Positions 44,534 through 53,292 of a stretch of DNA of 64,000 bases are shown in pieces. Within the stretch, counting starts at the first letter, position 1; every line of letters begins with the position of its first letter. Source of the DNA: Fundicoccus_A sp052115865 (GTDB taxonomy: Bacteria; Bacillota; Bacilli; Lactobacillales; Aerococcaceae); contig NZ_JBQKME010000007.1 of assembly GCF_052115865.1 (NCBI RefSeq), positions 62,001 to 126,000 of the forward strand. Direction: 5' to 3'. Made by a program: the position numbers and the translations under genes. The notes under the pieces are model-generated. The model saw nothing but the letters and a program-made list of their open reading frames with translations, made no database searches and had not been told where the DNA came from.

Positions 44534-45715
44534 TTAGGCGGTCTTTCTTCTATAATAAATAACGCTCAATATAGCGAGCGTTAGCGGAATGATGCTTGCA
44601 ACTAAAAACCCATATTTTAATTGGTTATTGTAATAAGAAGAAACAAAACCAACAAGTGTAGGGCCAGCTGAAGCACCTAAATCTCCAAATAGGGCAAGAA
44701 TAGCAAAAATGGTCGTGCCAGCCTGCCTAAATGGGATCGACGCCATTGAAAAAACTCCCGGCCATAAAATCCCAACGGAAAATCCTGTCAAAGCACAAGC
44801 GAGTAGCGCAATTGAAGGATGTGGTGCAAAAACAATCAACAGATAAGCAAGCACACATAAGCTAGCGCTCCAAATCATGGCGAAGGTGATATCAATGCGG
44901 TCACTATACTTGGCATACAGTAAACGGGCAATTCCCATAAATAATGCAAACATCGTCGGACCAAATAAGTCGCCTAGCGCTTTACTAATTCCTAGACCAC
45001 TTTCTGCAAATGTAGAAGCCCACTGCATGACTGCATGTTCAGAGGCTCCTGCAGTTAACATTAAAATACAAAACAACCAAAAAGATTTAAAAGTGACAAG
45101 TTTTGAAAAAGATAGACGATTATCTTCTTCGACCAATACATTAATCGGTACATTATAATAGTAAAATCCATTTAGCAAAGCAAAAACAGACCAGATAACC
45201 GCCATTATTGGCCAATGGTTTTCACCAAATACATATAAAAATAATGTTGAAATAATAATAACGGCCATGGTACCCCAACAATAAAATGAATGCAGTAAAC
45301 TCATATTCCCTGCTTTGTTTTCTGTAGGTGTCGCTTCAACAATCGGACTAACTAAAACTTCTAATAAACCCCCTCCAATAGCATATAGTACCACTGCTAT
45401 AACAAGCCCATAAATTCCTTCTTCGAATAATGGAGGTAAAATAGCTAAAGATGCCAAACCAATCGCTGCAAAAATTTGTGCAGCAACAATAGAAGTTTTG
45501 TATCCAATACGGTCTACAAAATAAATCGCTAAAAAATCAACCACTAATTGAACTAAAAAGTTTATTGTAATTAATAATGTAATTTGTTCCAAGGGAACAT
45601 TAAACTGATCTTGAAAAATCAAAAATAATAGCGGGGCGAAATTATTAACAATAGCTTGCGTTACATAGCCTAAGTAACTGGCTCTTAAAGTGTCTTGATA
45701 AGTAAAATCACGCAT
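44534..45715 (-). CDS. MFS transporter, probable sugar permease
   Basis: This major facilitator has 393 residues from ATG 45715 (MRDFTYQDTLRAS) and about 12 hydrophobic segments. The DRIGYKTS loop between helices 2 and 3 is the MFS signature, and the loop after helix 6 is hydrophilic. AAGGAG lies 12 bases before this ATG; a TTG one codon earlier is the alternative. It lies upstream of the GH112 and ROK genes on the same strand with a 162-base gap holding a separate regulatory site. Import of the GH112 disaccharide substrate is the likely role, by context only. Confidence 0.85.
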   Translation of the reverse strand: MRDFTYQDTLRASYLGYVTQAIVNNFAPLLFLIFQDQFNVPLEQITLLITINFLVQLVVDFLAIYFVDRIGYKTSIVAAQIFAAIGLASLAILPPLFEEGIYGLVIAVVLYAIGGGLLEVLVSPIVEATPTENKAGNMSLLHSFYCWGTMAVIIISTLFLYVFGENHWPIMAVIWSVFALLNGFYYYNVPINVLVEEDNRLSFSKLVTFKSFWLFCILMLTAGASEHAVMQWASTFAESGLGISKALGDLFGPTMFALFMGIARLLYAKYSDRIDITFAMIWSASLCVLAYLLIVFAPHPSIALLACALTGFSVGILWPGVFSMASIPFRQAGTTIFAILALFGDLGASAGPTLVGFVSSYYNNQLKYGFLVASIIPLTLAILSVIYYRRKTA

Positions 45716-45920
45716 CAATTTATATTTCTCCTTAAATATATTATAAAAGTAGTATAACAATGAAAGGATTGGTTGAATAGTTGGGGGAAGTGTTACTGGG
45801 AAAATAAATAAATCGAAAATTGTTGATTGTTTGGGGTGCAGTACAATTTAGATGGGGAATAGACGGTTGGGAGATGGATTTACGTCTAATTAAGAGCATC
45901 TGCAGGGATATTTAATAAAT

Positions 45921-45965
45921 AAAAAAAGCATAGGCATTAAATAGATACTCAATGCTTATGCTTAT
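45921..45965 (-). terminator. terminator after the Ser-Glu LPXTG gene
   Basis: GCATAGGCATT and AATGCTTATGC pair with one mismatch around AAATAGATACTC. On the minus strand a run of seven T follows. Confidence 0.8.
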
Positions 45966-45982
45966 TAAATTAATAATTTAGC

Positions 45983-47608
45983 TTATTTTCTTCTTCTGTA
46001 GATTAACCAACCACCAGCAGCTAACAAAGCAACGCCTAATACATATAACCATGTATTATTTTCTTCACCTGTTTCTGGTAAGTTTTCTTCAGTTGTTTCA
46101 CTTACAGATACCGAAACAGAAGCAGATGCACTTGAAGATTCTTCTTCAGAAGCTACTTCGCTTTCGGATTCCTCTTCGGATTCAGTTTCAGACTCTTCTT
46201 CTGATTCGTCTGCGCTCTCGGATTCTTCTTCAGATTCCGATTCGGATTCTTCGGTGCTTTCAGATTCTGCTTCAGACTCTGATTCACTCTCGGATTCTTC
46301 TTCGGACTCTAACTCACTTTCAGATTCCTCTTCTGATTCTGATTCACTCTCGGACTCAGTTTCTGACTCTGACTCACTCTCGGATTCTACCTCAGATTCC
46401 TCAGCACTTTCAGATTCGGCTTCTGATTCTGACTCACTCTCAGACTCGGCTTCTGACTCTGATTCACTCTCAGATTCTGCTTCTTCAGACTCTTCTGCGC
46501 TCTCTGAAACTTCTTCGGATTCCTCTTCGCTTTCAGACGCCTCTTCAGAGTCAGATTCACTTTCCGATGTTTCTTCGGATTCTTCGGCACTTTCGGATTC
46601 GTCTACGGATTCTTCTTCGCTTTCAGACTCGTCTTCTGATTCCTCTGCACTCTCTGATTCTTCTTCGGACTCTAACTCACTTTCAGATTCCTCTTCTGAC
46701 TCTGATTCACTTTCGGATTCTGCTTCAGATTCCGATTCACTTTCAGATTCTACTTCTGACTCTGGCTCACTTTCGGATTCCGCTTCTGACTCGGATTCAC
46801 TCTCGGATTCGCCTTCTGATTCTGATTCACTTTCGGATTCTTCTGAGCTTTCAGATTCTGCTTCTGACTCTGATTCACTTTCAGATTCTGCTTCGGATTC
46901 TGATTCACTTTCGGATTCTTCCGAGCTTTCAGATTCTGCTTCTGACTCTGATTCACTTTCAGATTCTGCTTCGGATTCTGATTCACTTTCGGATTCTTCC
47001 GAGCTTTCAGATTCTGCTTCTGACTCACTCTCAGACTCGTCCACAGATTCCGACTCACTTTCGGATTCATCAACGGATTCTACAGGCGGTACAACAGCAT
47101 CGTCAGATAATTCATTCACAAATTCTTCAGATGAAACGGTTGTGAATTCTTCCCAATCTTTATCCGTTAAAGCTTCTAAATCCCCTTCTGGAATTTTGAA
47201 TTCGATATTGATAACTTGATCATCGTATACAACCGTATCATCTTCACCTGCGATTTCACGAACTTCAAACTCAACAACATCTTCTTCAGCTAACTCAACA
47301 TCTTCTAAATGTTCAACTAAATCCGTTTCAAGTTCTGAGAAATCAAACAAGATATTTCCTTCTTCATCATTCATAACTGTAGTTAACGGAATAGGATCTG
47401 GCATATCGGCTGTACCATAGGCTACTAAAGTTAATTCAAACTCAAACTCATCTTTTTCTAAATCTCGACCTTCAAGAACTTTTGTTAATTCTATATTTGG
47501 AAATGGAAATAAAGCCTCTGGCTTAACTTGTGCGCTAACACTTTGATAAGAAGCCAATGTCCCAGATGCCAATACTAACGATAGAAATGTACCTAAGCTT
47601 TTTTTCAT
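45983..47608 (-). CDS. LPXTG surface protein with Ser-Glu repeat stalk
   Basis: This sortase substrate of 541 residues has a signal peptide (cut after SVSA, about residue 26). An N-terminal domain of about 150 residues (FPFPNIELTKVLEGRDLEKDEFEF, shown as a span) resembles streptococcal pilin isopeptide-linkage domains. Residues about 180-495 are almost only Ser and Glu (SESESESEAESE). The end is LPETGEENN, a membrane helix and RRRK. The stalk is the Ser-Glu counterpart of the Ser-Asp stalks of Sdr proteins. A 78-bp tandem repeat underlies part of it. A Ser-Asp-rich open frame on the opposite strand is a by-product of the repeat. Confidence 0.93.
   Translation of the reverse strand: MKKSLGTFLSLVLASGTLASYQSVSAQVKPEALFPFPNIELTKVLEGRDLEKDEFEFELTLVAYGTADMPDPIPLTTVMNDEEGNILFDFSELETDLVEHLEDVELAEEDVVEFEVREIAGEDDTVVYDDQVINIEFKIPEGDLEALTDKDWEEFTTVSSEEFVNELSDDAVVPPVESVDESESESESVDESESESEAESESSEESESESESEAESESESESEAESESSEESESESESEAESESESESEAESESSEESESESESEGESESESESEAESESEPESEVESESESESEAESESESESEEESESELESEEESESAEESEDESESEEESVDESESAEESEETSESESDSEEASESEEESEEVSESAEESEEAESESESESEAESESESESEAESESAEESEVESESESESETESESESESEEESESELESEEESESESESEAESESTEESESESEEESESADESEEESETESEEESESEVASEEESSSASASVSVSVSETTEENLPETGEENNTWLYVLGVALLAAGGWLIYRRRK
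46835..47035. repeat. 78-bp tandem repeats in the Ser-Glu stalk
   Basis: GAGCTTTCAG recurs at 46845, 46923 and 47001, exactly 78 bp (26 codons) apart, with nearly identical sequence between. This marks recent unit duplication and a site of likely length variation. Confidence 0.85.
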
Positions 47609-47825
47609 ACTTCTAAAACCTCCAATAATTAATGAACAACATACATTAAAAGTAATAGGACGAATGGTTGCTTGTTAGCGATAGAATCCACTAACTCTTA
47701 GATAGACAGTTGACTTAGTTTTTTCCGTTTGGCGAGAGTAACATTACATACAGCTTTATTTTATCATAAATATTTAACAAAACATATCAACAATTGTATT
47801 AGATAAAGTAATTGATCTTTATTCT

Positions 47826-47860
47826 AAAAAAGACAAGAAACGAAATAGCTTCTTGTCTTG
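47826..47860 (-). terminator. terminator after uxuB
   Basis: AAGACAAGAA (47830-47839) and TTCTTGTCTT (47850-47859) form a perfect 10-bp stem. A T-run follows on the minus strand. It closes the uronate operon. Confidence 0.85.
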
Positions 47861-47872
47861 AATAAATAATTT

Positions 47873-48712
47873 TTAAACACCTGAATAAGCAGCGAATCCA
47901 CCGTCAATTGGCATAACAACACCGTTAACAAAACTTGAAAGATTAGAATCAGCAAAGAAGAAGACGCCACCGACTAACTCTTCTGATTCTCCAAAACGGC
48001 CTTGAGGGGTGTTACGTAAGATTTTTTCCGCACGTGCAGTTGGTGTTCCATCTTGAGCAAATAATAAATCACGGTTTTGATTGGTTACTAAGAAACCAGG
48101 CGCGATCGCATTACAACGAATTCCTACGTGAGAGAAGTGAACCGCTAACCATTGCGTAAAGTTACTTACTGCTGACTTAGCACCTGAATAAGCAGGAATT
48201 TTAGTTAATGGTGTGAATGCGTTCATTGATGAAATATTAATAATATTAGCACCTTCACGACCAACCATATCTTTTGCAAAAACTTGTGTAGGTAATAATG
48301 TTCCTAAGTAGTTTAAGTTAAATACAAACTCAATTCCTTTTTCATCTAAATCAAAGAATGTTTTTGTGTCTTCTGCTAAATCTAACTCATGGAATTCATT
48401 ATCTGTTGTTGCACGCGGGTTGTTTCCACCTGCACCATTAATTAAAATATCAGTTGGACCAAAGTCAGCAAATACTTCTTCTCTAACAGATTCTAAAACA
48501 GCTTTATCTAGAACGTTTGTTGCATAAGCTTTAGCTGTACCACCTAACGCTTCAATTTCATCAACATATTTTTGAGCTGCATCTTTATTTAAATCTAGCA
48601 GGGCTACTTTAGCACCTTTTTTAGCAAATTCTCTTGCTAATTCCCCACAAATAACGCCACCAGCTCCAGTTACGACAACAACTTTATCGGTAAAATCAAA
48701 AGGTTGAGTCAT
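47873..48712 (-). CDS. uxuB: SDR-type fructuronate reductase (mannonate oxidoreductase)
   Basis: This is predicted to interconvert D-fructuronate and D-mannonate with NAD(P)H. The 279-residue short-chain dehydrogenase has the cofactor motif VVVTGAGGVICGELA, NGAGGNNP, and the catalytic Ser of NISSMNAF with YSGAKSA (YxxxK). The ending IDGGFAAYSGV is as in the Bacillus YjmF/UxuB type. Function is assigned by this similarity and by context: it is the last gene of kdgA-uxaC-uxuA-uxuB, 26 bases after uxuA. Other substrates are possible for an SDR. Confidence 0.87.
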   Translation of the reverse strand: MTQPFDFTDKVVVVTGAGGVICGELAREFAKKGAKVALLDLNKDAAQKYVDEIEALGGTAKAYATNVLDKAVLESVREEVFADFGPTDILINGAGGNNPRATTDNEFHELDLAEDTKTFFDLDEKGIEFVFNLNYLGTLLPTQVFAKDMVGREGANIINISSMNAFTPLTKIPAYSGAKSAVSNFTQWLAVHFSHVGIRCNAIAPGFLVTNQNRDLLFAQDGTPTARAEKILRNTPQGRFGESEELVGGVFFFADSNLSSFVNGVVMPIDGGFAAYSGV

Positions 48713-48738
48713 GGAATTCCTCCTATATAATTTCGTAA

Positions 48739-49788
48739 TTATTTATTTTCTTTCGTAATAGCTTCATGCAATCCGTGTAAATAAGTTGCTCCTAACGCGC
48801 GGTCAAATAATCCATAACCAGCACGACCTGTCTCGCCCCAAATCATACGACCGTGGTCTGGACGGATTGGTCCATCCCAATCATGATCAACAAGTGCTTT
48901 GACTACTTCGTACATATCGATTGAACCATATTCTGATGGGTGTGCACTCTCTTGGAATGACTTTCCTTCACCGGTTAATAAAATATTACGTGCATGCATA
49001 AAGTTTACACGTTCTCTTCCAAGTGCATAACGTAAAATAGCAATTGTATCGTTAGCAGGATCAGATGCGTATGAGCCAACACATAATGTCACACCATTAT
49101 TTGGACTATCGTATAAGTCTAAGAAACGTTCAACCGATTCTTGTCCCGTGATAATTCTTGGTAATCCAAAGATATCGTAAGGAGGATCATCTGGGTGAAT
49201 TGCCATTTTCACATCTGCTTCTTCAGCTACCGGAATTACACGGTCAATGAAATATTTCAAGTTATCCCATAATTGCTCTTTATCAATTTGGGCATACTCA
49301 TCCATAATATTTTTCATTTCTTCTTTTGTATAAGATGAATCCCAACCTGGAAGCGATAGTTCACCTGTTACAGGATCCATTTTAGCAGCAACTTCTTCAT
49401 CAAAAATTAGTGCATTTGAGCCATCTGGTAATTCAAAAGCTAAGTCTGTACGTGTCCAGTCAAATACAGGCATGAAGTTATAACATACAACATTAACACC
49501 TTCAGCACCTAAGTTACGAATAGTTTCAGCATAATTTTCAATCAAACGATCGCGACTAGGTTTACCTAGTTTAATATCTTCGTGAACCGGAACACTCTCG
49601 ATAACTGATAATTTTAGCCCTTTACTTTCAATATCATCTTTCAACTGACGAATACGTTCTCTTGACCACGCCTCACCAACAGGGATATCATAGATTGCAG
49701 AAACAATACCACGCATACCAGGAATTTGGCGAATATTTTCTAAAGTAACTGGGTCATCATGTCCATACCATCTAAACGTCATTTCCAT
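48739..49788 (-). CDS. uxuA: mannonate dehydratase
   Basis: UxuA dehydrates D-mannonate to 2-keto-3-deoxygluconate. Its 349-residue length is normal. The start MEMTFRWYGHDDPVTLENIRQIPG (positions 1-24, shown as a span) is the family hallmark. NVVCYNFMPVFDWTRTD, MAIHPDDPP, LCVGSYA, and HARNI and RPDHGR follow; these contain the His/Cys/Asp metal-site residues. Its ATG overlaps the uxaC stop by one base (TAATG), and GGAGG precedes it, so it can still be translated although uxaC is broken. Confidence 0.95.
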   Translation of the reverse strand: MEMTFRWYGHDDPVTLENIRQIPGMRGIVSAIYDIPVGEAWSRERIRQLKDDIESKGLKLSVIESVPVHEDIKLGKPSRDRLIENYAETIRNLGAEGVNVVCYNFMPVFDWTRTDLAFELPDGSNALIFDEEVAAKMDPVTGELSLPGWDSSYTKEEMKNIMDEYAQIDKEQLWDNLKYFIDRVIPVAEEADVKMAIHPDDPPYDIFGLPRIITGQESVERFLDLYDSPNNGVTLCVGSYASDPANDTIAILRYALGRERVNFMHARNILLTGEGKSFQESAHPSEYGSIDMYEVVKALVDHDWDGPIRPDHGRMIWGETGRAGYGLFDRALGATYLHGLHEAITKENK

Positions 49789-51193
49789 TATACAATTCCT
49801 CCAAAATATTTATTTGCATTATTAAATGCGATATCTTCCATTAATTTACCTAACAATGCTTTATCATTAGGAACTTTGCCATCAACAACCCATTGCCCAA
49901 TCATATTGGCTAAAATACGACGGAAATAATCATGGCGTTGATAGGATAAAAACGAACGGGAATCGGTTAACATGCCTAAGAAATTTGCAAGTAAGTCTTC
50001 TTCACTCAACTTTTGCATTTGATCTAACATTCCGGATTCTGTATCACCAAACCACCATGCAGCACCAAATTGCAATCTATTTTCTATCCTCTCTTCGTTT
50101 GCTTGGAAATTTTGCAAGGCATTAGCAACCAAGCGGTTATAAGCTGGATTTAAATTATAGAAAATCATCTTTGGTAATTTTCCATTGGTGTTTAAGTAAT
50201 CCAAAAATTGATTTAAATGGGCTGCCAAATCCTTCTGGTCGCCAATAGAATCAAAGCCTGCATCAGAACCCACACGATTGAACTTTTTACTATTCGTATT
50301 TCGACGAGCTCAAAGTGAATTTGAGCTACCATATCATTTTCTTTATATAAACCAGCCAGTTCTGCTAACAGTTCAGTTTGCCAAGCATCGATTTCCTTTT
50401 GATTTAAAACTTCTCTTCTCATCGCTTTACTAAATATCTCATCCAATTCAGTAGTATCAGCAGGCACATAAACAATTTCACTTACACTGTGGTCTGAAGC
50501 ACGACAACCATTTTCGCAAAAATAACGGATTCTATCTCCCATAGCGTCAATAAAGCTAGCAAAATCGTGAACATCTCTTCCAGTCACTTCCATTAAGCGT
50601 TCTACAAAACTAGCAAAATTAGCATGTGATATAAAAGCTTCATCATGTCTAAAGGATGGTGCGACTACAAACGAGATTGACTCATCCTCTGCCATTTTTT
50701 TATGCCATTCCAAACTATCTAAAGGATGATCGGTTGTACCAATAAATTTAACATTCGCAGCTTCAATTAAATCTCTTGGACTTAATTGGCGTTCATTTAT
50801 TTGACGATTCATTTCATCATAAAGTTCTTCCCAAGTATCCATCGTTAAAGCTTCATCGATTCCAAAAATTTGTTACATTTCCAAATGACTCCAATGATAC
50901 AATGCATTCCCAAAAGCTTTACTTAATGTTTTAGCCCAAGCTTCAAACTTTTCTTTAGACTCACCATCACCAGTCACCAAACGCTCTGGAATACCGTTTG
51001 CCCGCATTAAACGCCACTTATAATGATCGCCACCTAACCAAACTGATACGATATTATCAAATGGTTTATTCTCATAGATTTCTTTTGGAATTAAATGACA
51101 GTGATAATCAAAAATTGGCATTTTCGCAGCATAAGGATAAAGTTCTTTTGCCGGTTCATTAGTCAGCAAAAAGTTTTTATCTATAAAAGTCAT
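49788..51193 (-). pseudogene. uxaC: glucuronate isomerase, disrupted by a stop and a frameshift
   Basis: The parts together would encode a full-length UxaC of about 468 residues, which isomerises glucuronate or galacturonate. Two lesions break it. First, after YHWSHLEM an in-frame TAA (50873-50875) stands where a Gln codon is expected; CAA to TAA is one base change, and the frame resumes with QIFGIDEAL. Second, near 50310-50311 one G is missing: IHF-GARR needs GGAGCT, but the DNA reads GAGCT, shifting the frame until VGSDAGFDSIGDQ resumes it. The fragments are 49788-50273, 50213-50842 plus the read-back to 50872, and 50873-51193. A homopolymer error could explain the deletion but not the stop. 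Confidence 0.92.
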
Positions 51194-51199
51194 TCTTCA

Positions 51200-51820
51200 T
51201 TACCCCTGTAATGCTTGAACGAATTTTTGCGCTTCTTCCGCCACACCATCATAGCCCTTTTCAGAAACAGTTTTGCTTAATGCACTCCCTACTCCAACTG
51301 CTACTGCACCTTTATCACGCCATTCACGAATATTTTCAAGAGATACACCACCTGAAGGCATTAAATCAATTTCTGGTAGTGGCCCATGTATATCTTTGAT
51401 AAAGCCAGGTCCAAACAAACCACCAGGGAATAATTTAACGATCGGAGCACCTTGATTAACGGCATTAACAATTTCCGTTACAGTTCCACAACCTGGTAAA
51501 TAATAAACATTATTAGCTTTAGCAACATCCATCACTTCTTGAGAATAGTGGGGACTAACTACAAATTTAGCACCTGCATCAATTGAATTCGTTGCCATTT
51601 GTGCGTCCATCACTGTCCCAGCACCAATCACAACACTCTTGTCATCAGCAAATTCTTCTACAAGTCGTTTAATAACTTGTGTTGCATTTGGAGTTGTGTA
51701 TGCTACTTCAATATTCTTAATTCCACCTTTGATAGCGCCTTTTGAAATTTGGTAGCCATCTTCTTCGTCTTTCCCTCTAATGACAGCAAAAATATAATTT
51801 ACTTTCATTGTTTCTAACAC
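51200..51820 (-). CDS. kdgA: bifunctional KDPG/KHG aldolase
   Basis: This aldolase splits 2-keto-3-deoxy-6-phosphogluconate into pyruvate and glyceraldehyde-3-phosphate. The 206-residue protein has Glu in NIEVAYTTPNA, the phosphate region VIGAGTVMD, and the Schiff-base Lys in PIVKLFPGGLFG, followed by DLMPSGGVS. The start is GTG 51820 (MLETMKV) with AGGAGG nine bases upstream. It is the first gene of the uronate operon, directly behind a strong promoter and palindrome. No KDG kinase gene, needed to form its substrate, lies in the window. Confidence 0.92.
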   Translation of the reverse strand: MLETMKVNYIFAVIRGKDEEDGYQISKGAIKGGIKNIEVAYTTPNATQVIKRLVEEFADDKSVVIGAGTVMDAQMATNSIDAGAKFVVSPHYSQEVMDVAKANNVYYLPGCGTVTEIVNAVNQGAPIVKLFPGGLFGPGFIKDIHGPLPEIDLMPSGGVSLENIREWRDKGAVAVGVGSALSKTVSEKGYDGVAEEAQKFVQALQG

Positions 51821-51863
51821 AATTATTAGCCTCCTATTATATTTATGTTACAAAATACGACAC

Positions 51864-51910
51864 AAGTCATCTGATGACTTCATTATCTTATTTCAGTATC
51901 CCAATGTCAA
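51864..51910 (-). promoter_or_regulatory. uronate operon promoter with palindromic operator
   Basis: On the minus strand TTGACA (51905-51910), a 17-base spacer and GATAAT (51882-51887) form a near-consensus promoter. Immediately downstream, AAGTCATC-T-GATGACTT (51864-51880) is a perfect 8-1-8 palindrome over the expected start point, 43 bases before kdgA. It is the obvious binding site for the GntR/FCD regulator encoded next door. Confidence 0.75.
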
Positions 51911-52287
51911 GTAAAACCTTTACATAATTCTATATTTGTGTTTTTTAACTAAATTTCCCTTAACATTCACCTTTAATAAACTTCAAATGCAAAAGGGAAT
52001 ACATCAGATGTCTTTGTGCATTCAGTAACAACAAAATGATTTTTTTAAGAATTGATAATTATTAAAATAACGCTTCTTCACTCTAATTGATCAATCACTC
52101 CCTTCTAATATGACTTCTGAGACCACTTTTAATTCAATAGCTCTATCAATTCTTGACAGATTAAAACAAGCTGAAGAAGCATCATAGCTATTTTAGCATA
52201 CCCTTTCAGAATAAATTCATATCTTTGTATTTAATTTTATTCATCAATCATATTTGACAAAGAAACAAAAAAGCCAGCATGATTCAC
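51911..52287. other. gene-free AT-rich interval
   Basis: I see no credible gene, RNA or repeat in this stretch between the uronate promoter and the insertion-sequence remnant. It may be eroded DNA left by past insertions. Confidence 0.5.
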
Positions 52288-52403
52288 TGATATGCTCCCC
52301 CTAAAGTAGACGCTGAAAAAGTAAAACTACTTTTGGGGGAGTTTTTATGCGTTCAAATAGTAAACATACGTGGGAAGAATTGGAAAGATTTATTCAATCC
52401 GTC
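52288..52403 (+). mobile_element. left-end remnant of an IS3-like insertion sequence
   Basis: TGATATGCTCCCCCTAAAG resembles the terminal repeat of IS3/IS150-type elements. It overlaps a strong hairpin: CTCCCCCTAAAGTAG (52295-52309) and CTACTTTTGGGGGAG (52327-52341), one mismatch, then TTTTT. An ATG at 52347 opens MRSNSKHTWEELERFIQ, which looks like a transposase N-terminus, but the frame runs into the end of the GntR gene and stops after 25 codons. No right end is present. The assignment to IS3 is by resemblance only. Confidence 0.5.
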
Positions 52404-53114
52404 TCAATCATCATTCTTTTCTAAATGAACTTGATTTAATACAGATCTATTTTGAGAAATATGTACTGCCATCGCATCATAGGCCGCCCAACTATCTCGA
52501 TTTTTAATCGCTAGTGCAATTTCGCGATGTGATTTAATTGTCGCTATTTTGGTTTCTTTACTTGTAAAATAATCATTATACAGTTGAATCGACTCGATAA
52601 TAATTGGCAGCAAATGTTGCATGGCAATATTACGACTTGCTTCTGCAATGGCACTGTGTAATTGAATATCTAAATGAAAATGCATCGCATCATCGCGCTC
52701 AATTTCTTTTTCGATTGCTTTTACAATTTGATTAATCACTGAGATTTCTGTTTCAGTTGCATTAATCGCCGCTAAAGAAGCCATTCTCGGTTCAATTAAA
52801 AAACGCATCTCAAATAAATCTTTGGTTAACTTCAGTGTATCTTCTACTTTACTAAAGCCAAAGGGATCTTCTTGCATAGAAACTAAATTTTTTACATAGG
52901 TCCCAGACCCATGTTTCACTTCAATTACATCCTGTGAAGCTAAACCTTTAATCGCTTCTCGTAAAGTACTACGACCAACCTCTAATTCCTTGGCTAAGAT
53001 AAATTCATTTGGCAGTTTACTGCCAACTTCATAGTTGTTTTTGATAATGTAATCGAAAATTCGATCAGCTGTAATTTCTGCTAAGGTCTGATGATTTGTT
53101 TTTATTTCTGACAT
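52404..53114 (-). CDS. GntR/FadR (FCD) family regulator of the uronate operon
   Basis: This repressor-type regulator has 236 residues. The N-terminal winged helix carries GSKLPNEFILAKELEVGRSTLREAIKGL (about residues 32-59), and the C-terminal FCD ligand domain has FEMRFLIEPRMASLAA, FHLDIQLHSAIAEASRN and HREIALAI, with the Asp/His residues that bind metal and effector. UxuR/ExuR/KdgR proteins belong to this group, and it adjoins the uronate operon on the same strand. A fructuronate- or KDG-type effector is inference. An insertion-sequence remnant abuts its stop codon. Confidence 0.88.
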   Translation of the reverse strand: MSEIKTNHQTLAEITADRIFDYIIKNNYEVGSKLPNEFILAKELEVGRSTLREAIKGLASQDVIEVKHGSGTYVKNLVSMQEDPFGFSKVEDTLKLTKDLFEMRFLIEPRMASLAAINATETEISVINQIVKAIEKEIERDDAMHFHLDIQLHSAIAEASRNIAMQHLLPIIIESIQLYNDYFTSKETKIATIKSHREIALAIKNRDSWAAYDAMAVHISQNRSVLNQVHLEKNDD

Positions 53115-53216
53115 TCATCCAGCTCCTTCTTGAGTGAGTATTTTGTTTATCTTACTTTTTTTAACTCTTAGAAGCAAGTAATAATTGGCTTTTAGTCAGC
53201 TTACACTTTTAATAAC

Positions 53217-53260
53217 ACAAAAAACACACCACTTGAATAAATATATCCAAGCAATGTGTT
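53217..53260 (-). terminator. terminator after the 13-repeat LPXTG gene
   Basis: AACACACCACTTG (53223-53235) and CAAGCAATGTGTT (53248-53260) give a 13-bp stem with three G-U pairs on the minus-strand RNA. TTTTTTGTG follows. Confidence 0.65.
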
Positions 53261-53292
53261 CTGAATAAAAAAGCAAACTCATCTGATTACTT

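Noticed and set aside
45781..45900. Possible G-rich repeats (TTGGGG, GATGGGG, GTTGGGA) between the MFS and LPXTG genes
   Set aside because: Spacings are irregular (about 50 and 37 bases) and the similarity is too weak to call an array.
46254..47219. A 321-codon plus-strand open frame rich in Ser-Asp and an overlapping 364-codon frame, opposite the LPXTG gene
   Set aside because: They are antisense reflections of the Ser-Glu codon repeats; the minus-strand gene has signal peptide, LPETG and ribosome site, while these have none.
50213..50842. The middle uxaC fragment as a separate functional gene
   Set aside because: No ribosome site before its first ATG, and its last 20 residues are out-of-frame sequence after the one-base deletion.
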